Below are positions 23,662-38,600 of a DNA stretch of 64,000 nucleotides, in pieces (the first letter of the stretch is position 1; each line of letters opens with the position of its first letter). This DNA comes from Leptasterias polaris (lineage: Eukaryota; Echinodermata; Asteroidea; Forcipulatida; Asteriidae), in assembly GCA_037783415.1 (NCBI GenBank), contig JAZGTN010000038.1, forward strand, positions 62,001-126,000, written 5' to 3'. Made by a program: the position numbers and the translations under genes. The notes beneath the pieces were generated by a model. It ran no database searches, was not told the DNA's origin, and worked only from the letters and a program-made list of their open reading frames with translations.

Positions 23662-26600
23662 CTGGTGCATGAAAACAAAAACAGTAAAAACAAAATTTAA
23701 TAAAGGTTTTTTATCAACAGGTAATATTCACTTACTTTGTTTACAGAAGTATATCATCACTCCAGTGCAAAAGCGCATCACGATTTTGAGAAACATCATA
23801 TCTCATAATGTCATTTCCGCACGAAATAGCTCTGTGCCAAAACGATGTATCCCGATTTCGTAATAAAGTCATAATTCACAATAGAGAGGCTCCGTGCAAA
23901 AACATTGTATCTGGATTTGAGAATAAAGTTGTATCTCGCACTAAAAAGAAGCTGTGAGATACTTTGTATGTCTGTGTCTTTTGTTTTGTGGTTTAAGCGT
24001 GATTTGACGCATGTGCACTTTCAAACTTTGTATCATTTACAACACGTCTACTGCCATTACTGCTGTAATTAGCGTGAATGTGTCACATTTTTCTATTGAG
24101 TACTCTTTAAGATTAATTAAATTTGAAAAAAATAAATTATTTTGGATTGCTCTTTCTTATCCTGTAAAGTTTGAAAATAGAGGGATTATAAATGTTCTTG
24201 GTTTGGTACAGAAAAGTACATGAAAACAGACTGATGGCAGACTTACTGACCTGGTATTTTCATCAGCGTGGAAATAAACATCATCAGGGGCATCCAACCA
24301 GCTGAGGTGTCTGCGCTTCTTGAAAATCATCCTTCCATCTTCACTCTACAAATCAATCAAGAAAATTAACTTTTTACTCAAACTTTCCTGTTGAAATTTT
24401 GTTTTAAGCCAAGGAAGGATTTGTGCTGAAGGGGTATTTGGCTGCCAAGAAACAATAAAATCAATTCTAAACACCTAAAGTCTTTGGGTAGAGACACTCC
24501 CATATCCTTCATCATCAGAAAAATGTCATCCATTATTTTGTCATGTATTTACTGCAGTGACGCTCCAAAATGTAATATTGGACAGCCGCCCATACAGTAT
24601 GGATAACTATTGGACACTTTGCAGCGTTGTTTCCAAACTAATCGTTCCCCGTCTGTTAACGTCCGTCGATATATCGATATTACTCAAAAAAACGATACTA
24701 TTTTGACATCGATATCGCCGATGTCACTTTTTTAATCATATCGAAATATCGACAATTTCGATATATCGAAAATGTTGATGAATCAAAAATGTCGATGTTC
24801 CTAAATGATATCGAAAACACCGAAAGAGTGTCAGATTATCCAGAAAACCTCCGGGTTTTAGTATTAGAAAAGCCGCCGTCTTTATTTGCAGCTTACAACA
24901 TTTGAGTAGCCATATTAAATAAAATAGTTTGGCGACCAAGTCCGCTTGTTCCTCTGTGTTTCACACGTGGCCCGCCGCTATAGTTCACAACTGCTTGTGC
25001 AGTAAAATCTCAAAAGAAACCGGTCTTGCCGCCCAGCCTATCAGTTGTTTGGGACGTAACCCTCATTGATCTGATTGGTTAACATTAAATGTTGCGAGAT
25101 GGTTGTTCTCTTGCTGGTATCTCCCGATGTTTTTGATTGTTTAAAATGTTGGGGCGATGCGCTTGTGTGAGAGTAAGCCGAATGGTTGAATTTGCAAGAC
25201 GCTGCGCTGTACCTCATTCCTAGTTCTGTTATGAATATGCAATTATCAACGGCCAATCACAGCGTGCGGAATGTTGGTTAGCTTGGACTTTGGACCCCAG
25301 TTTGCACTGCATTATGCATGGTATACCGGTGGGCGACCGATTGTTGTGGGGCCCGGGCCGATGAACGCGCAGTGTATACTGAAATGAACGATCGCAATTC
25401 TGATTGCGGCCACATTAAATCTAGCAAATATCCAGACTTGTCAAACTATTTTTAAAACTTTATAATAAACTTTCTTTGGGATTTTACCACCATACCCTCA
25501 TTATTGTGAATTTTTTTGTTTGACTCGCCCGACGGACTAGTAAAGGAAGGGTTGATTCGCCCGCCCCTGTTTTCACTCGGTATTTGGCAAACGGGCGACC
25601 GCTAATTTCGAACCCTGATGTATGTCGAGTCATGACTCTGCCAACTCCTTGCGTCGGCGACTGACTCCTTATGTCAGCGACTCACAAAGGCTGTGTGTTA
25701 TTTTGGGGCAGCCAATCACGAGTCGGTAATTGCGGGGAGCGTTCTGTGCACCCTTGCTATTCGCCAAGCCAGCGGAAGCGGCAACGGTAATCATGTCTTA
25801 TCTTCGTTGTAAAACCATGGAGGTAGGAATACCAAAAGCAAGCGGGGCGGGCGGGCGCAATTTGATAGTTTTTGGACTAACAAGTGCGGAGGATCAATCC
25901 AAAACCGCAACCCCATTAAACTGTCGGACTTCAGTATCTAAGTTGCTGTTTTTAGGCTTCATCTTACGCACGGGAAATACTCGATATATCGAGTATACTC
26001 GATATATAATTTCCGATATATCGGTTATTGAATAAAACTGACATCGACGGACGTTACCATCTGTTTGTCCAAAAGAGGCAAGGTCGTGTCACAGCGGACA
26101 AGGTTGGTGTCTACATAGAGTCATCCAAATTCGTTAAAAGTTGTTGTTTTTTGTTGTTTTTTTTCAGAGTGTGGGCGGGGGGAGGAACCACAAGTTTCCC
26201 TAAATGTTTTTTGTTTATTGTGAACAAATTTCAAATGGCAAGGATCTATGAGTGAGTTATATCAAACAAATATCGAATGCATTTCGTTTGTGCATTGTCG
26301 CAAAATATAGTCACTTGGTGAAAACTTGTCCACACCCAAAATTGCTAAACCAAGATTATTGTGATGACTGTGTCTAGTGAATTGGGTCAATAGTTGACAT
26401 TGTTGCTTGGCAAAACAATTCTAAGCAATATTTTCTGCATGCTCAACTGCTTAAATTGGACCCAGAGCTTTACTATGAAACACTTACCTGTGCATTAGTG
26501 TCTCCACTACTGCCATCTTCCAAATGTTCACCTGAATCAAAAGAAATTTAGACTCTTTTTTTAACCTAAGTGTTCTGATGTTGGTTATCTAGGATTGTGT

Positions 26601-29600
26601 TACCATTACTTCTATACGAGTAAGGGTTGTTTCTGAACATTTTAATGTAAAGACAATTTTGTTCAGCCAATGATGGCAAACTGCCGTGTATTGCAATATA
26701 CAACAGTTAATACAGTTAACAGTTAATATGGTGTGAGATTTCATTCAAGTCCTATTTCAACAGTTACAGAGTTTCACACTCTCATAATTACTTTATTTTA
26801 TGGGTTTCCATTTTGTGTTTATTACTAAAATTATTAATCGGGGGAGAGTCATGGCTAACAAAAAGGTCCCACACTAGGATCCACATTTTAGGAGTTATGT
26901 TGAAATGATGGCATTCCATGGCCCACTAAGGGGGCTTTCACTTAGAGCCCAAACTCATGAATAATTCATGCGAACAGTTCATGGTCGGACAGTTTACCAC
27001 AGACAGGAACTTTTTTTAACCCTGTGCACTCGCAGCATTTACCTGCGCTTGTAGTGTTTATGTACACGGCAGTTTGTCACACATTGACACAATGAAAGCA
27101 TTGACATTGACACATTTTTATGGGCCTTCACAGGATATAATGAAATAGCGCAGAAAACAGTTGGAAAAACTTAGGAGGGGGGCAAATATCTTTTAAAATC
27201 AAATTTCATGTTACAGAGAAGAAAACCATCATACTGAATGAACTAATAATGAAATAACAGTTAATATGGTGTGAGATTTCATTCAAGTCCTACTTCAACA
27301 ATTACAGAGTTTCACATTATCATAATTACTTTATTTTATGGATGTTTATTTTGTGTTTCAATACACAATGTAGAAAATGATTAATCGGGGGAGAGTCATG
27401 GCTAACAAAAAGGTCCCACACTAGGATCCACATTTTAGGAGTTATGTTGAAATGATGGCATTTCCACCTTTTTGGAACCCAAGGCATGACATTTGGCCCT
27501 GGGAAAAAAGTAGAAAAGTAGGAATATTTCATCGAGTACAAAGGGCTGACCAACATGTACACATGGTGTAAGCTTTCAGGGACACTTCAGGCTAGTTAAC
27601 CCTTTCAATACCGCATTTTTTATAGGGGTCATACTGCTGTGTACCGCATTTTTTCACACACACACACACACACACAAAAAGAGCAACGTGCAGTGTTCAC
27701 ATTTTTTCAATCTTGATTTTCTGTGTGAAGACATATTTTTGTGGAAAAACTTTATGCATACAATTTGTAGCTTATGAAATGACCTTTTAAATGATGTCAA
27801 ATTTGTATACATTATCTTTATGTCCTTTGTCACCTCGATCGGCACGAATGGGTCGAGGCCCGCCGGGTCCACGCCCAAGCCCACAGCGTTGAACGGGTGC
27901 CGTGCTCGGTCCAGCTACCGGTATATCGTCAGGATAGTTGTCATAATTGAATGTGCCTGGCGACGAAACATCACGAGTTTCATCTGAATCTTCACTAGGT
28001 TCTTCTTCAGATATTTTCGAATCAAATTCGGAGTCACTTACGACAAATATTTCAACCAAAACCTCCAGGTCACGAACAGCCATGATGGTGATTTTTTGTC
28101 GGGAAAACGGAAGCGTGAAATCTGGAAGTACTGCTGCATGCAATGTAATTTTTCTCGGAATATCGTAATGGCGACCCCCTATACAATACACACCATTGTG
28201 AAGCTCGATAAACAAGCTACCCGTCTATATAAAGGTCAACAGCAGAGGGCGCCAAACAAAATAATTACAGGCTCTCAAACGCCGCTGCTTTTTGTGTACA
28301 GAAGCACTACACGGCGCACTGTCGAGTAAACTCGACAATGGTATTGAAAGGGTTAATTACAATTGGTATGATTTTTCCCACAAGCAAAAACATAGGAAAT
28401 CAGACTAAGTAGCAAGAATATCATGCCTGTAATTCCTACAGTTAGAGACTTCAAGGAGCTACTAAGAACAGTATCCTCGGCAGGGAACGATTTCATCCAG
28501 CAATTTTACATAGCAAAATATTCAGACTGAACTTGTTTTGTGCACACTGAGTGCTAATATTGAGTAGCAACTCCTGATATTTGAGTAGCAACTCATACAT
28601 TTTGTGTAGCAATTTGCTCTGCTATACAAGGGAAATCATTCACTGCTCGGCACTAGAGAAGTGCATCAAACAGCAGGATTTCTTTATATCTGAAGAAAAT
28701 AGCCGCTACTTGTTCATCAAGCAGATATAAGAAAGTCTGAATTCAGATAAAAGTCTGACGCTTCTCATCCCCGATTATTATATGATTGAATAACTGATCA
28801 GAGTGGTGACAATACCTTTCTTTGGAACATGGCGCTGAGGTGCAAGTTGCATTCTCTTATTGGCTGGTGCTGAAATTAAACAAACGGATGAAATCAATTT
28901 ATGAAAAAGCGGGATACAATGTAATACTGCATACTGCTGCCAGACCATACCAGAAACACTAGGGTGGGCCCCCTTCTCTTAAGAGTATGTGCACCAGGGT
29001 GCTCTATAAGCGTTATGCCCATCACTGAACTATTATACCTCTACATTGGCGTGTCGTGGACGAGCGGATAAGAGCACCGGACTCAAGCTCTGGTGTTTCT
29101 GATCAGCAGAGTGTGGGTTCGAGTCCCGGTTGTGACACTTGTGTCCTTCAGTGAGACACTTGACCATTATTGCTGCGTCCTTCGGATGGGACGTAAAGCC
29201 GTAGGTCCTGTGTGCTGTGTATTGCACGTAACAGAACCCAGTGCACTTATCAAAAAGAGAAGGGGTTCACCCCGGTGCTCCTGGTTTGATTGGCTGCACA
29301 TTGAGCCACAACACCTTGTAAACCATGACATGGTGCTATGTAAAGGAAAAAGGTCTCACACTTAAAAAACGTAGCTCCACATACCTAGCAGGATAATTTA
29401 TAATAATCTTTGAGTGCCATGAGGGCCACTGGGTGACAGATACCTAGCAGGATAATTTATAATAATCTTTGAGTGCCATGAGGGCCACTGGGTGACAGAT
29501 ACCTAGCAGGATAATTTATAATAATCTTCGAGTGCCATGAGGGCCACTGGGTGACAGATACCTAGCAGGATAATTTATAATAATCTTCGAGTGCCATGAG

Positions 29601-32600
29601 GGCCACTGGGTGACAGATACCTAGCAGGATAATTTATAATAATCTTCGAGTACCATGAGGGCCACTGGGTGACAGATACCTAGCAGGATAATTTATAATA
29701 ATCTTCGAGTGCCATGAGGGCCACTGGGTGACAGATACCTAGCAGGATAATTTATAATAATCTTCGAGTGCCATGAGGGCCACTGGGTGACAGATACCTA
29801 GCAGGATAATTTATAATAATCTTCGAGTGCCATGAGGGCCACTGGGTGACAGATACCTAGCAGGATAATTTATAATAATCTTCGAGTGCCATGAGGGCCA
29901 CTGGGTGACAGATACCTAGCAGGATAATTTATAATAATCTTCGAGTACCATGAGGGCCACTGGGTGACAGATACCTAGCAGGATAATTTATAATAGTCTT
30001 TGAGTGCCATGAGGGCCACTGGGTGACAGATACCTAGCAGGATAATTTATAATAATCTTCGAGTGCCATGAGGGCCACTGGGTGACGGATTTGAGTGCTA
30101 TATAAGAAGCCACTATTATTATTGTTATGACTATTATTACATTCCATTTGAAGGACAAAGTAATTATGGTCATAAAGTGTATTGCTCAAGAATACAAGTG
30201 TCACGACCAGCTTGAGTCCGGTGCTCTAGACAGCCTGACACTGAAACTCCTCTTAGAAGATAAGATGAATAGATTCCTTACCTTCAGTAGAAGAGCTATG
30301 CTCATATCCCCTCTTCCTCATCATGGTTGGTGAGATGGTACTGATCGTAGAGGCATCCTTGAAGTCAGAGCGATTGCCCTTGGCCCATATAGCCTGCTGG
30401 CTGGCTGACCCCATGGTGCTCAGTCCACGCCCCTCGTACAAGTCTAGAAGAATAAACATACATCAAGATATTTAGAGAGTGCTTTGGTTTGAAGGTTGTG
30501 TTTTACATGAATACCAGACGGACAGTGACGCCATCAAATCTCCTTGTCAATGTGAAACTATCTTATTGGTCCCTTGCACTAATGTCACATGCGGCTAATG
30601 TCTGCCACGCTTGCCATTTGGGATTCAAATTGCTCAAAAGAATAATGGTAAGTGTGTTAATGCCACATCGCTAAAAATGTGCACTACACTTTTTAACACA
30701 GGGATTTTCACTCCAAAAATGAGGCAACCAAGAAGATTGTGATGATGACGTCAGGTGCATTGGGTCAACACCGATTTTGTAACATTTGTGCACATGTATG
30801 CAAAGTTATATTTCAGGGTTCGAAATTAGCGGTCGCCCGGTCGCCAAATGCGAGTGAAAACAGCAGCGGGCGAGTCAAAACCCTTCCTTTACTAGCCCGC
30901 CGGGCGAGTTAAATAATTGTTCTTGTTCACAATAAATGAGGGTACGGTTGCAAAATCCCAAAGAAAGTTTTTATTAAAGCTTTTAGTTTGATAAGTCTGG
31001 ATATTTGCTTGATTTAATGTGGCCGCGATCGCGATCGCGAACGGAATTGCGATCGTTCATTTTGGTATACAAACGTTAAAACACCATGAACATACTGCCG
31101 AGTATCCACACAACACGTGCATCGGCCCCACACATAACGTTCCGTCGCCCACCGGTACATGCATAGCGCATACACAACACACAGTACATGTACAACACAG
31201 TCGGTCCAAAGTCCAAGCTAACCAACATTCCACACGTTGTGATTGGTGATTAATGGCCGTTGATAATTACCATATTCATAAGAGCTTGGCTAGACTTCAA
31301 CGCAGTACACGTTCACGAACGGAGTAAAGAATTGCCGCACAGTGTGTCGCACGCATGCAGATTGTGTACAATACACAGCCTTGGATGAAGTCTAATTAAA
31401 CATCGACAACTTTTGCCGATAGAGGGCGATGCAGGGCAAAGTTCATTGAATTATTTCTCAATGTGCGTTGTCGAACGATCGTTGATTCGCGAAGATTTGA
31501 TTGCAAATGAAGTTCAAAACAACCGATCTTCAAATCAAGAATCCATGAAAATGGTTGATGATGGAAAAGGTATGATTTAGGACAAAAATTAGGGGATAAA
31601 ATCATCCCAAAACGCAATTTGGCGAACTTCACTTCCGTGCGTTTTTTTTTTTTGACGTTTTGAAAATTGTGTGCGTCACGTCAATACATGCGGGCTAGTG
31701 AAAAAACCTGCGGGCGATCCAAAATTTTGGTTGATTCGCCCGGCCGGCGAGTGAAAAAAAAGTTAAGGGAAACCCCTGTATTTGAATTTTGTACTAACTT
31801 CTCACATAAGAGAGACTCCGTGCTGAAACACTGTGTCTCTTTGGCATGGGATTTTTGTAAACAACTGTGATAGTTAAAGCAAGATACAGGAGTGCATGAA
31901 TAGAAATCACAGCTGTGATTGTACAAAATTAATGTACAGTTATTCCACAGACTGTGCAAAAATGTTTTGGGGAAATTTGGTTTCCCAAGTACATTGCATT
32001 CACAGGTGAAGGAAAGACAATTGCACAGTGTTTGAATAATGTTTTGAATAATGTGCAAAAATATTTTGGGGAAATTTTGTTTTCCCAATTACGTTGCATT
32101 CCACAGGTGAAGAAAAGACAATTGCACAGTATTTGAATACATGGGAGACTTGCAGAGTCTACGGAATACCTCTTCCACTCTTCTTGGCAGCTTCCATCAT
32201 TCCCTGGAGTTTGGTCACCACGACGTCCACCTTCGGCCAATTACGCTTCCGGAACTTCTTCACCTTACCCTCACCCTCTGGAAGGAACATTTGACCTGAG
32301 CACAACAAAGAAAAGAGAGAAAGGGCTGTGGTCAACCCAGAGCTGCCAACATTTGCATCTTGCAATCAGGGAGATTTTGTACAACAATCAGGGAGAGTTT
32401 GTACAACAATCAGGGAGAGTTTGTACAACAATCAGGGAGATTTTGTACAACAATCAGGGAGATTTTGTACAACAATCAGGGAGATTTTGTCCAATAATCA
32501 GGGAGATTTTGTCCAATAATCAGGGAGATTTTGTACAACAATCAGGGAGATTTTGTACCACAATCAGGGAGATTTTGTACAACAATCATGGAGATTTTGT

Positions 32601-35600
32601 ACAACAATCAGGGAGATTTTGTACAACAATCAGGAAGATTGTTAGAATTACATCCAGCATAATAGGGACAAAGTTTCCATAATCAGAAAGATTTCCAAAT
32701 GTGTTCATCAGAACATGGAAAGATTGGTTTATTTTTAGGGAACTTTCTGCAGAATCAGGGAGAGTTGACAATTTTACTGAGTAAACTTTAGGTTCCACCT
32801 TTAGCACTAAATACCAGGGACTGTGGCAAAACTTTTTGATTCAGTAATACAGGTTCTGGCGCTACCCAATTCCACTTGAAAATAAAAAACCTGACAACCA
32901 AACAACCCAAAGAAATAGCAAATAAACATATAAGTATGGTAAAAGCTGAAATACAAAAGGCACACATGCACATGTCAGGGATGAGATTGGATGGATGTGA
33001 AAATTCCTTTAAAATGGCTTGTGGGTCCCTGTCCCTCTTATTCTAGACCCAGAATGTTTTAGATGTTACAATTCAGGAGGTTTACAGACTCTGTGCATCA
33101 CCAGATATACCAACTACAGAATTGGACACACTGCTGATTATTTCTTTCTCCTTTTGGTTATTGCTTAAATTCCTTCAAGTAAATATGAAGGCTCAAACAG
33201 GTTTTGAGAGAGTCACAAAATCAGGAAAAATCCTGATAAATCACATGCATGACATGTTAAATGTTCCCACGACTTGTCTGTAGTATTATTTGTTTCATTT
33301 TCCACAGATCTTGATGATCTTTACTCGAGTACCTGTCTTTTGAAAATTTTATTTGCTCAGACTGTCTTGTTGATTGAGTGCAGTAAATTAATTGTGTGCT
33401 AGGTCTGTGAGTTGAAAGCATATTTGCAAACAAGGTTTCACTTGCCCTGTAGGAATACAGCCTACTAATGGACAAACTAAAGTTAAATCTAATAAATGGA
33501 TGGGGTGGAGACTGGTGAAACAATTCTGCAGCAGACAGTGGGAAGTCAAGGGTGACAGCAAATATCTGATGATGGTTTGAGATGGCAAAGGTTTTTAGGG
33601 GCGTAACGGGCAACAATGATTTATATCTAAACCCAATTTGGACTTACAGGCCTGCTTGATGGCCGCTATGTTGATAGGATCAAATGGATTCCTAGAGGCA
33701 TGACGAATGTTGAGCACCGTTGGGCAGACACTACGGGAGAGCCTGGTCAGCGGGGTGGTGAACAGGTAGAAGGCCTGGCGGGTCTTTAACCCCAAGGCCC
33801 GAGGGTTGCTGGTACGGATGGTTAACCCATGGACTGTCTGGCAGTGGCGGGCTAAGTGCGCCTTGAGCTTGAACTCCTGGTAATCAGTGAGACATAGATT
33901 TCTTTATCAATATGGTTCATTAGTTATTTAGGAGTACAAAGTATAAAATGGTTTATACATTTGTATAACACCCAAGTAGATCCTTCTCATTTGATTGGAA
34001 GATTGTAGTTCACACAGTATTCAATAATCAATTCATTAAATGGTCTACGTCTTATACCATGCATTTGAATAATAAACACAATTCAATTCAATTCACATTT
34101 ATTTCCACTAACATATTTCCACAATTACAGAACTACATTGTAAAATGCAATAATATAAAAGACAGAATAAGAATTAAGAATAAACTAGTGGGAAAGCGCA
34201 TGGAGGCAAGGCCCAAAATAAGCCAGGTAGCTTGTAGCGGCTTGCCTTTACATAACAAAATACATAAACTAAGGGTACATGCTTAGGACAATACAAAGAC
34301 GAAACAAACAGACAGACAGACAGACAGACGAACAAACTACTGGAGAAAATGACAATGACAAAGTATGCAAAAACTTAAAGGAGAAGAACGGTATAGTAAC
34401 TATGTTACATACTGGGAAATAAGGAACTTTTTATATTAAAGATGTTTTGAACCACAATGCATTTTCATCCCTCTGTTTTGACTATCCACATTGGGGATGC
34501 CCAAGTACAATCTTGCACATTCTTTTTATTCTTTTAGTTTTATCCTTCAATCAAATAACAAAGATCTACTTGGATGCTATATCAAACACGTGGCGTGTCG
34601 TGGCCGAGCGGTCTAGGTCACCGGACCTAAGCTCTGGTGTTTTCAGCAGCAGAGTGTGGGTTCGATACCCGGTCATGACATTTGTGCCCCTGAGCAAGGC
34701 ACTTAACCATAATTGCTTCGAAAAAGTTGGGAAGGTAGTGCATTCTGCTCTACCAACCAGGCTCCTAGTGGATGATACCCATGCCTACATCCTTAAGGAC
34801 TGTGAAGGGGGTAACCCTGTTTCAGGCCCAGGAGTAGGAGGCAACGTGCCCCTGGTGTCAATTGATTTGGGTCGATAGCCCAAATCAGTTATGTGTAGCC
34901 CTCACCTTGAGTGGCCGTCCGTGGCCTTGTGAGTTGGGCGATATCTCATAAAAAAAACAAAAACAAAAAAACATAATGATTGTTTTGCATTGGTGCAATG
35001 GAGAGAATACTTTCTCTCTTGAAAGATCGACTGCTCCATTCAACTCGGCTTCGCCTTGTTTTATGGAACATTCCATCTTTCAACTCATGAAAATCATTTA
35101 GCCATTCCACTCATTCCATTCCATTCATTGTTTTGTATTTGATTTTGTCACAACTTCCCATCCCAAACAAAGAAGGCTCTATGCAAAAACCTGACTCAGT
35201 GCTGTTTGGTTTGTATGTACATCTAGGATAAATTAGAGGAGAAAGATATTTCTGCAGTGTCAATTATAAGTGTTTTGTGAAAGGTCATTTTAGTGTTGGG
35301 ACCTTTTGCACCAACTCAAGGCTATCAACATGACCATGACCCAATTTCATTTGACTATTCCTAGTTCTACTTCTTTCACATATTTCTTTGCAGGGGTGGG
35401 GAAGGGGCAGAGAGAGGGGCTGAGAGGGTCATCTCTTACCTTGCCACACCCACTGATGGTGCAGCGGAATGGACGGTGAAGGCCAAAGGTCATACCCTGA
35501 GGGCGCTCTGGACGGTTACGCAATGGGCCAGGACGATCTCCATCTGTTACAAAATCACACAAGTACACAATATATTGTTGTAAATGAATAAAGGAATACA

Positions 35601-38600
35601 AAACTACAAAAAACACAGAACATAACTTCAATACAATTTACTGGTTACTCTTTCTCATTTTTACAAATTTCATATAAATGAATTTACTTTGGAAAATACT
35701 TTGGAAAATATCTGTTTTTATAAACACATATTACACTAGTTACTGATTACTGAAACTGTCCAAGAACCTGCTGGCATTTTGAATTAGAACAAACTCAAAG
35801 CATCAGCAGCATCTGGCAACCTCTCCTCAGATACAAGAACCACCAAAAAACCATCCACGCTCCAGCGAACCCATTCAACACTGAAACCAAGTCAACCCTA
35901 CATAAGCTCACACACACACACACACACACAGCAGAGTCCGGCAATCTCCATGAAGACAGTCGGGGTATACTGATCGAAACGTCGAGCAGAAACCAGCTCT
36001 TCTCAGAGCCACTACTCACAAAAGAGATTTCTAACATGGTGTCACTGTAAACCTTTCTTACTTAGTACTTCCACCTTGCATAGCTTCAAGTGTTATCAAA
36101 CTCAAAGCAATCATAGTCTGTCATCCTACAATGCAGACCTGATACTACACTGAGGCAACGGAGACAATAGACACAATCAGCGACCGGAGTCACGTGACTC
36201 ATAGTGGGTATACAATGTAAACAAACCCAAGCAAACAATGCACAGTGAGCATGGAAAAGCATGGCTGCTTCTCACCTTACAGCAGAATCGATCGGAAGCA
36301 GCCATGCGTTTCCATTTAAAATGTGTGTTGCTTGGTTTGTTTACATTGTATACCCACTATGAGTCACGTGACTGCAGTCGCCAATTGTGTCTATTGCCTC
36401 CATGCCCTGGTCATTACCTTGTGGTGCCCCATGAAATGTTAAAGGGACACGTTGCCTTGGATCGGGCGAGTTGGTCTATGAAAAGCATTTGTAACCGTTT
36501 GTTTTAAAATGCATATGGGTAGAAAGATGTTTTAAAAGTAGAATACAATGATCCACACAAATATGCCTCGAAATTGCGTGGTTTTCCTTTTACTTTGCGA
36601 ACTAATACAGTCCGCCATTTTGTGGAGTCAAAAATTTGGCTCTACAAAATGGCGTGCCGTGTTAGTTCACGATGTAAAAGGAAAACCACGCAATTTCGAG
36701 CCATATTTGTGTGGATCATTGTATTCTACTTTTAAAACATCATTCTAACTATATGCATTTCAAAACAAACGGTTTCAAACACTTTTCATAGACCAACTCG
36801 CCTGATCCAAGCTTTCTCACAGAAGAAATTAACACTTTTCTCACAAAGAGGTGCCATATTGTTGACAAAGTGCCCTGGCCTTAGAACAGGCATGATATGT
36901 GGCCCTTGAAAAATGCAGGGCAATTTTATTCAGTACAGGGGCAAACATGCATGTACATATATGATGTGCTTTGATAGGCTGTCCAGGCCATTTAATACCA
37001 ATTTTGCTGATTTTCTAAGGGCGATAAAATTGGAAACGAAAATAAACTCAGGAGAAAATCATGCTTGTTACAACAAGGAAGCACCAGGCCTGCGATGGCC
37101 TGTATCCTATAGTAACTCAACAAACAAATGCTTGATATTTGATCAGATAAAGTATGCCTGCCCCAATGCTAACAGTGCATAATTTATATACAATCTGATT
37201 TTGGAGATCTTTAGGAAACCATGTGTTAAGTTTTCATCTAATGATCGATGACAAAGTCTAAACTTACCGAGTCTGGTTGGCATTTTGAGGCCACCACACT
37301 TCTTCCAGTAGATCCAGCAGGTAGCGCAGAGTCTACACTGCATGTTAGCTGGTCCCCAAGAATACCACTGATATGAAGAGCTCGCTGTGTGGGTAACAAA
37401 TTACAATACAAACAATTAAAAATAACAATGATAACAGTAGTAGTACATTAAACCGTCATTCATTGTCTCGATCATTAATTCTTTCAGTGCCCGATTTTGT
37501 TCAGCATTTTAACCTAAAATGCCCAGCTTTTTGATGTTTTTTGAAATTCTGTAAAAAAATAATAATAATAAGTCTTCGTCACCAAACAAAAGTGTATATT
37601 GTTGATTTGTGTTGCCTGGGTATATCCCAAAGTCGATAGTATTTCTTGAGTGATACTGCCCTTTCGTGATAACATATGGTATATTATGGGTCGTACATGT
37701 ACGATTGATGACACTTTTTGAGTACATAAAACAGATCGTACATGTAAGATCTTGGCACTGAAAGAGTTAAAACCATCCTAACTTCTTAGGAACATTCAGT
37801 CAAGAAACACAAATTGGCCCATGTATAACATCATAAATAACATTTCTATTTCATCATTTTTTTTTTGTAAGGGTGTTTTAAAGTGCTCATTTCTCTACAA
37901 TAAGAATGATCAGATCCATGTATACTGGAAGGAGTAATGTCTCAATGTCATTGTCATTGTCATTGTTATTTTTGTCCTTGTCGTGTCTAAGTCCTTGTCT
38001 GTCACAGGGAAATGTACAAAAGCATTATGCTTAACTTTTTTCCCTGCATGTTGGCTAGCATGTTAATTACACTTGATACTATTTTTTGAAATTTCTATAA
38101 ATCTTATTGTTGAATTAAGTGGCATCCATCTTCTCATAATTATACTCATTGTTATTTGTTTCAACTGTATGTTTAATTGTCATTGTCAGCATGAAAAATA
38201 AATGTGCATTGAATTGAATTGCATTGAATTGAATTGAATTATTGAAAGTGTAACTGAAACAAGGGCGCAAGCAATTAATGTGCACACTCCAGTTTCAAGA
38301 CAACCAAGTGTGAAAGTTTTCCTTCATTAAGTCATCAAATAGAATGGTTAAATTCTGCATGGCAATGGAAAAACATGTGTTTTGGGGTAATTCTAGCAAC
38401 ATCAAATGTAACAGTAATACCGTACTTTTTTTTAAAGGAGCCATTTGATTGTTTATGATCTTCTGTTGCTTGGAATGGTGAAATGACACATTTTAACCCT
38501 TTCAATACCGGATTGTTTTGACCACGCAGCCCACTGAGGACCACATTGTTTGCGTGGAGTGTACAGTCCAGAACCGAATTGTTTTGCGTGTGTGTGAAAA

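Noticed and set aside
27787..28215. 142-codon acidic frame as a host gene
   Set aside because: It is bounded by piggyBac-type TTAA ends and reads as a transposase N-terminal relic.
29383..30090. Possible CRISPR-like regular repeat (also 32,365-32,650 and 49,466-49,683)
   Set aside because: The units abut without unique spacers and the genome is animal. They are minisatellites.
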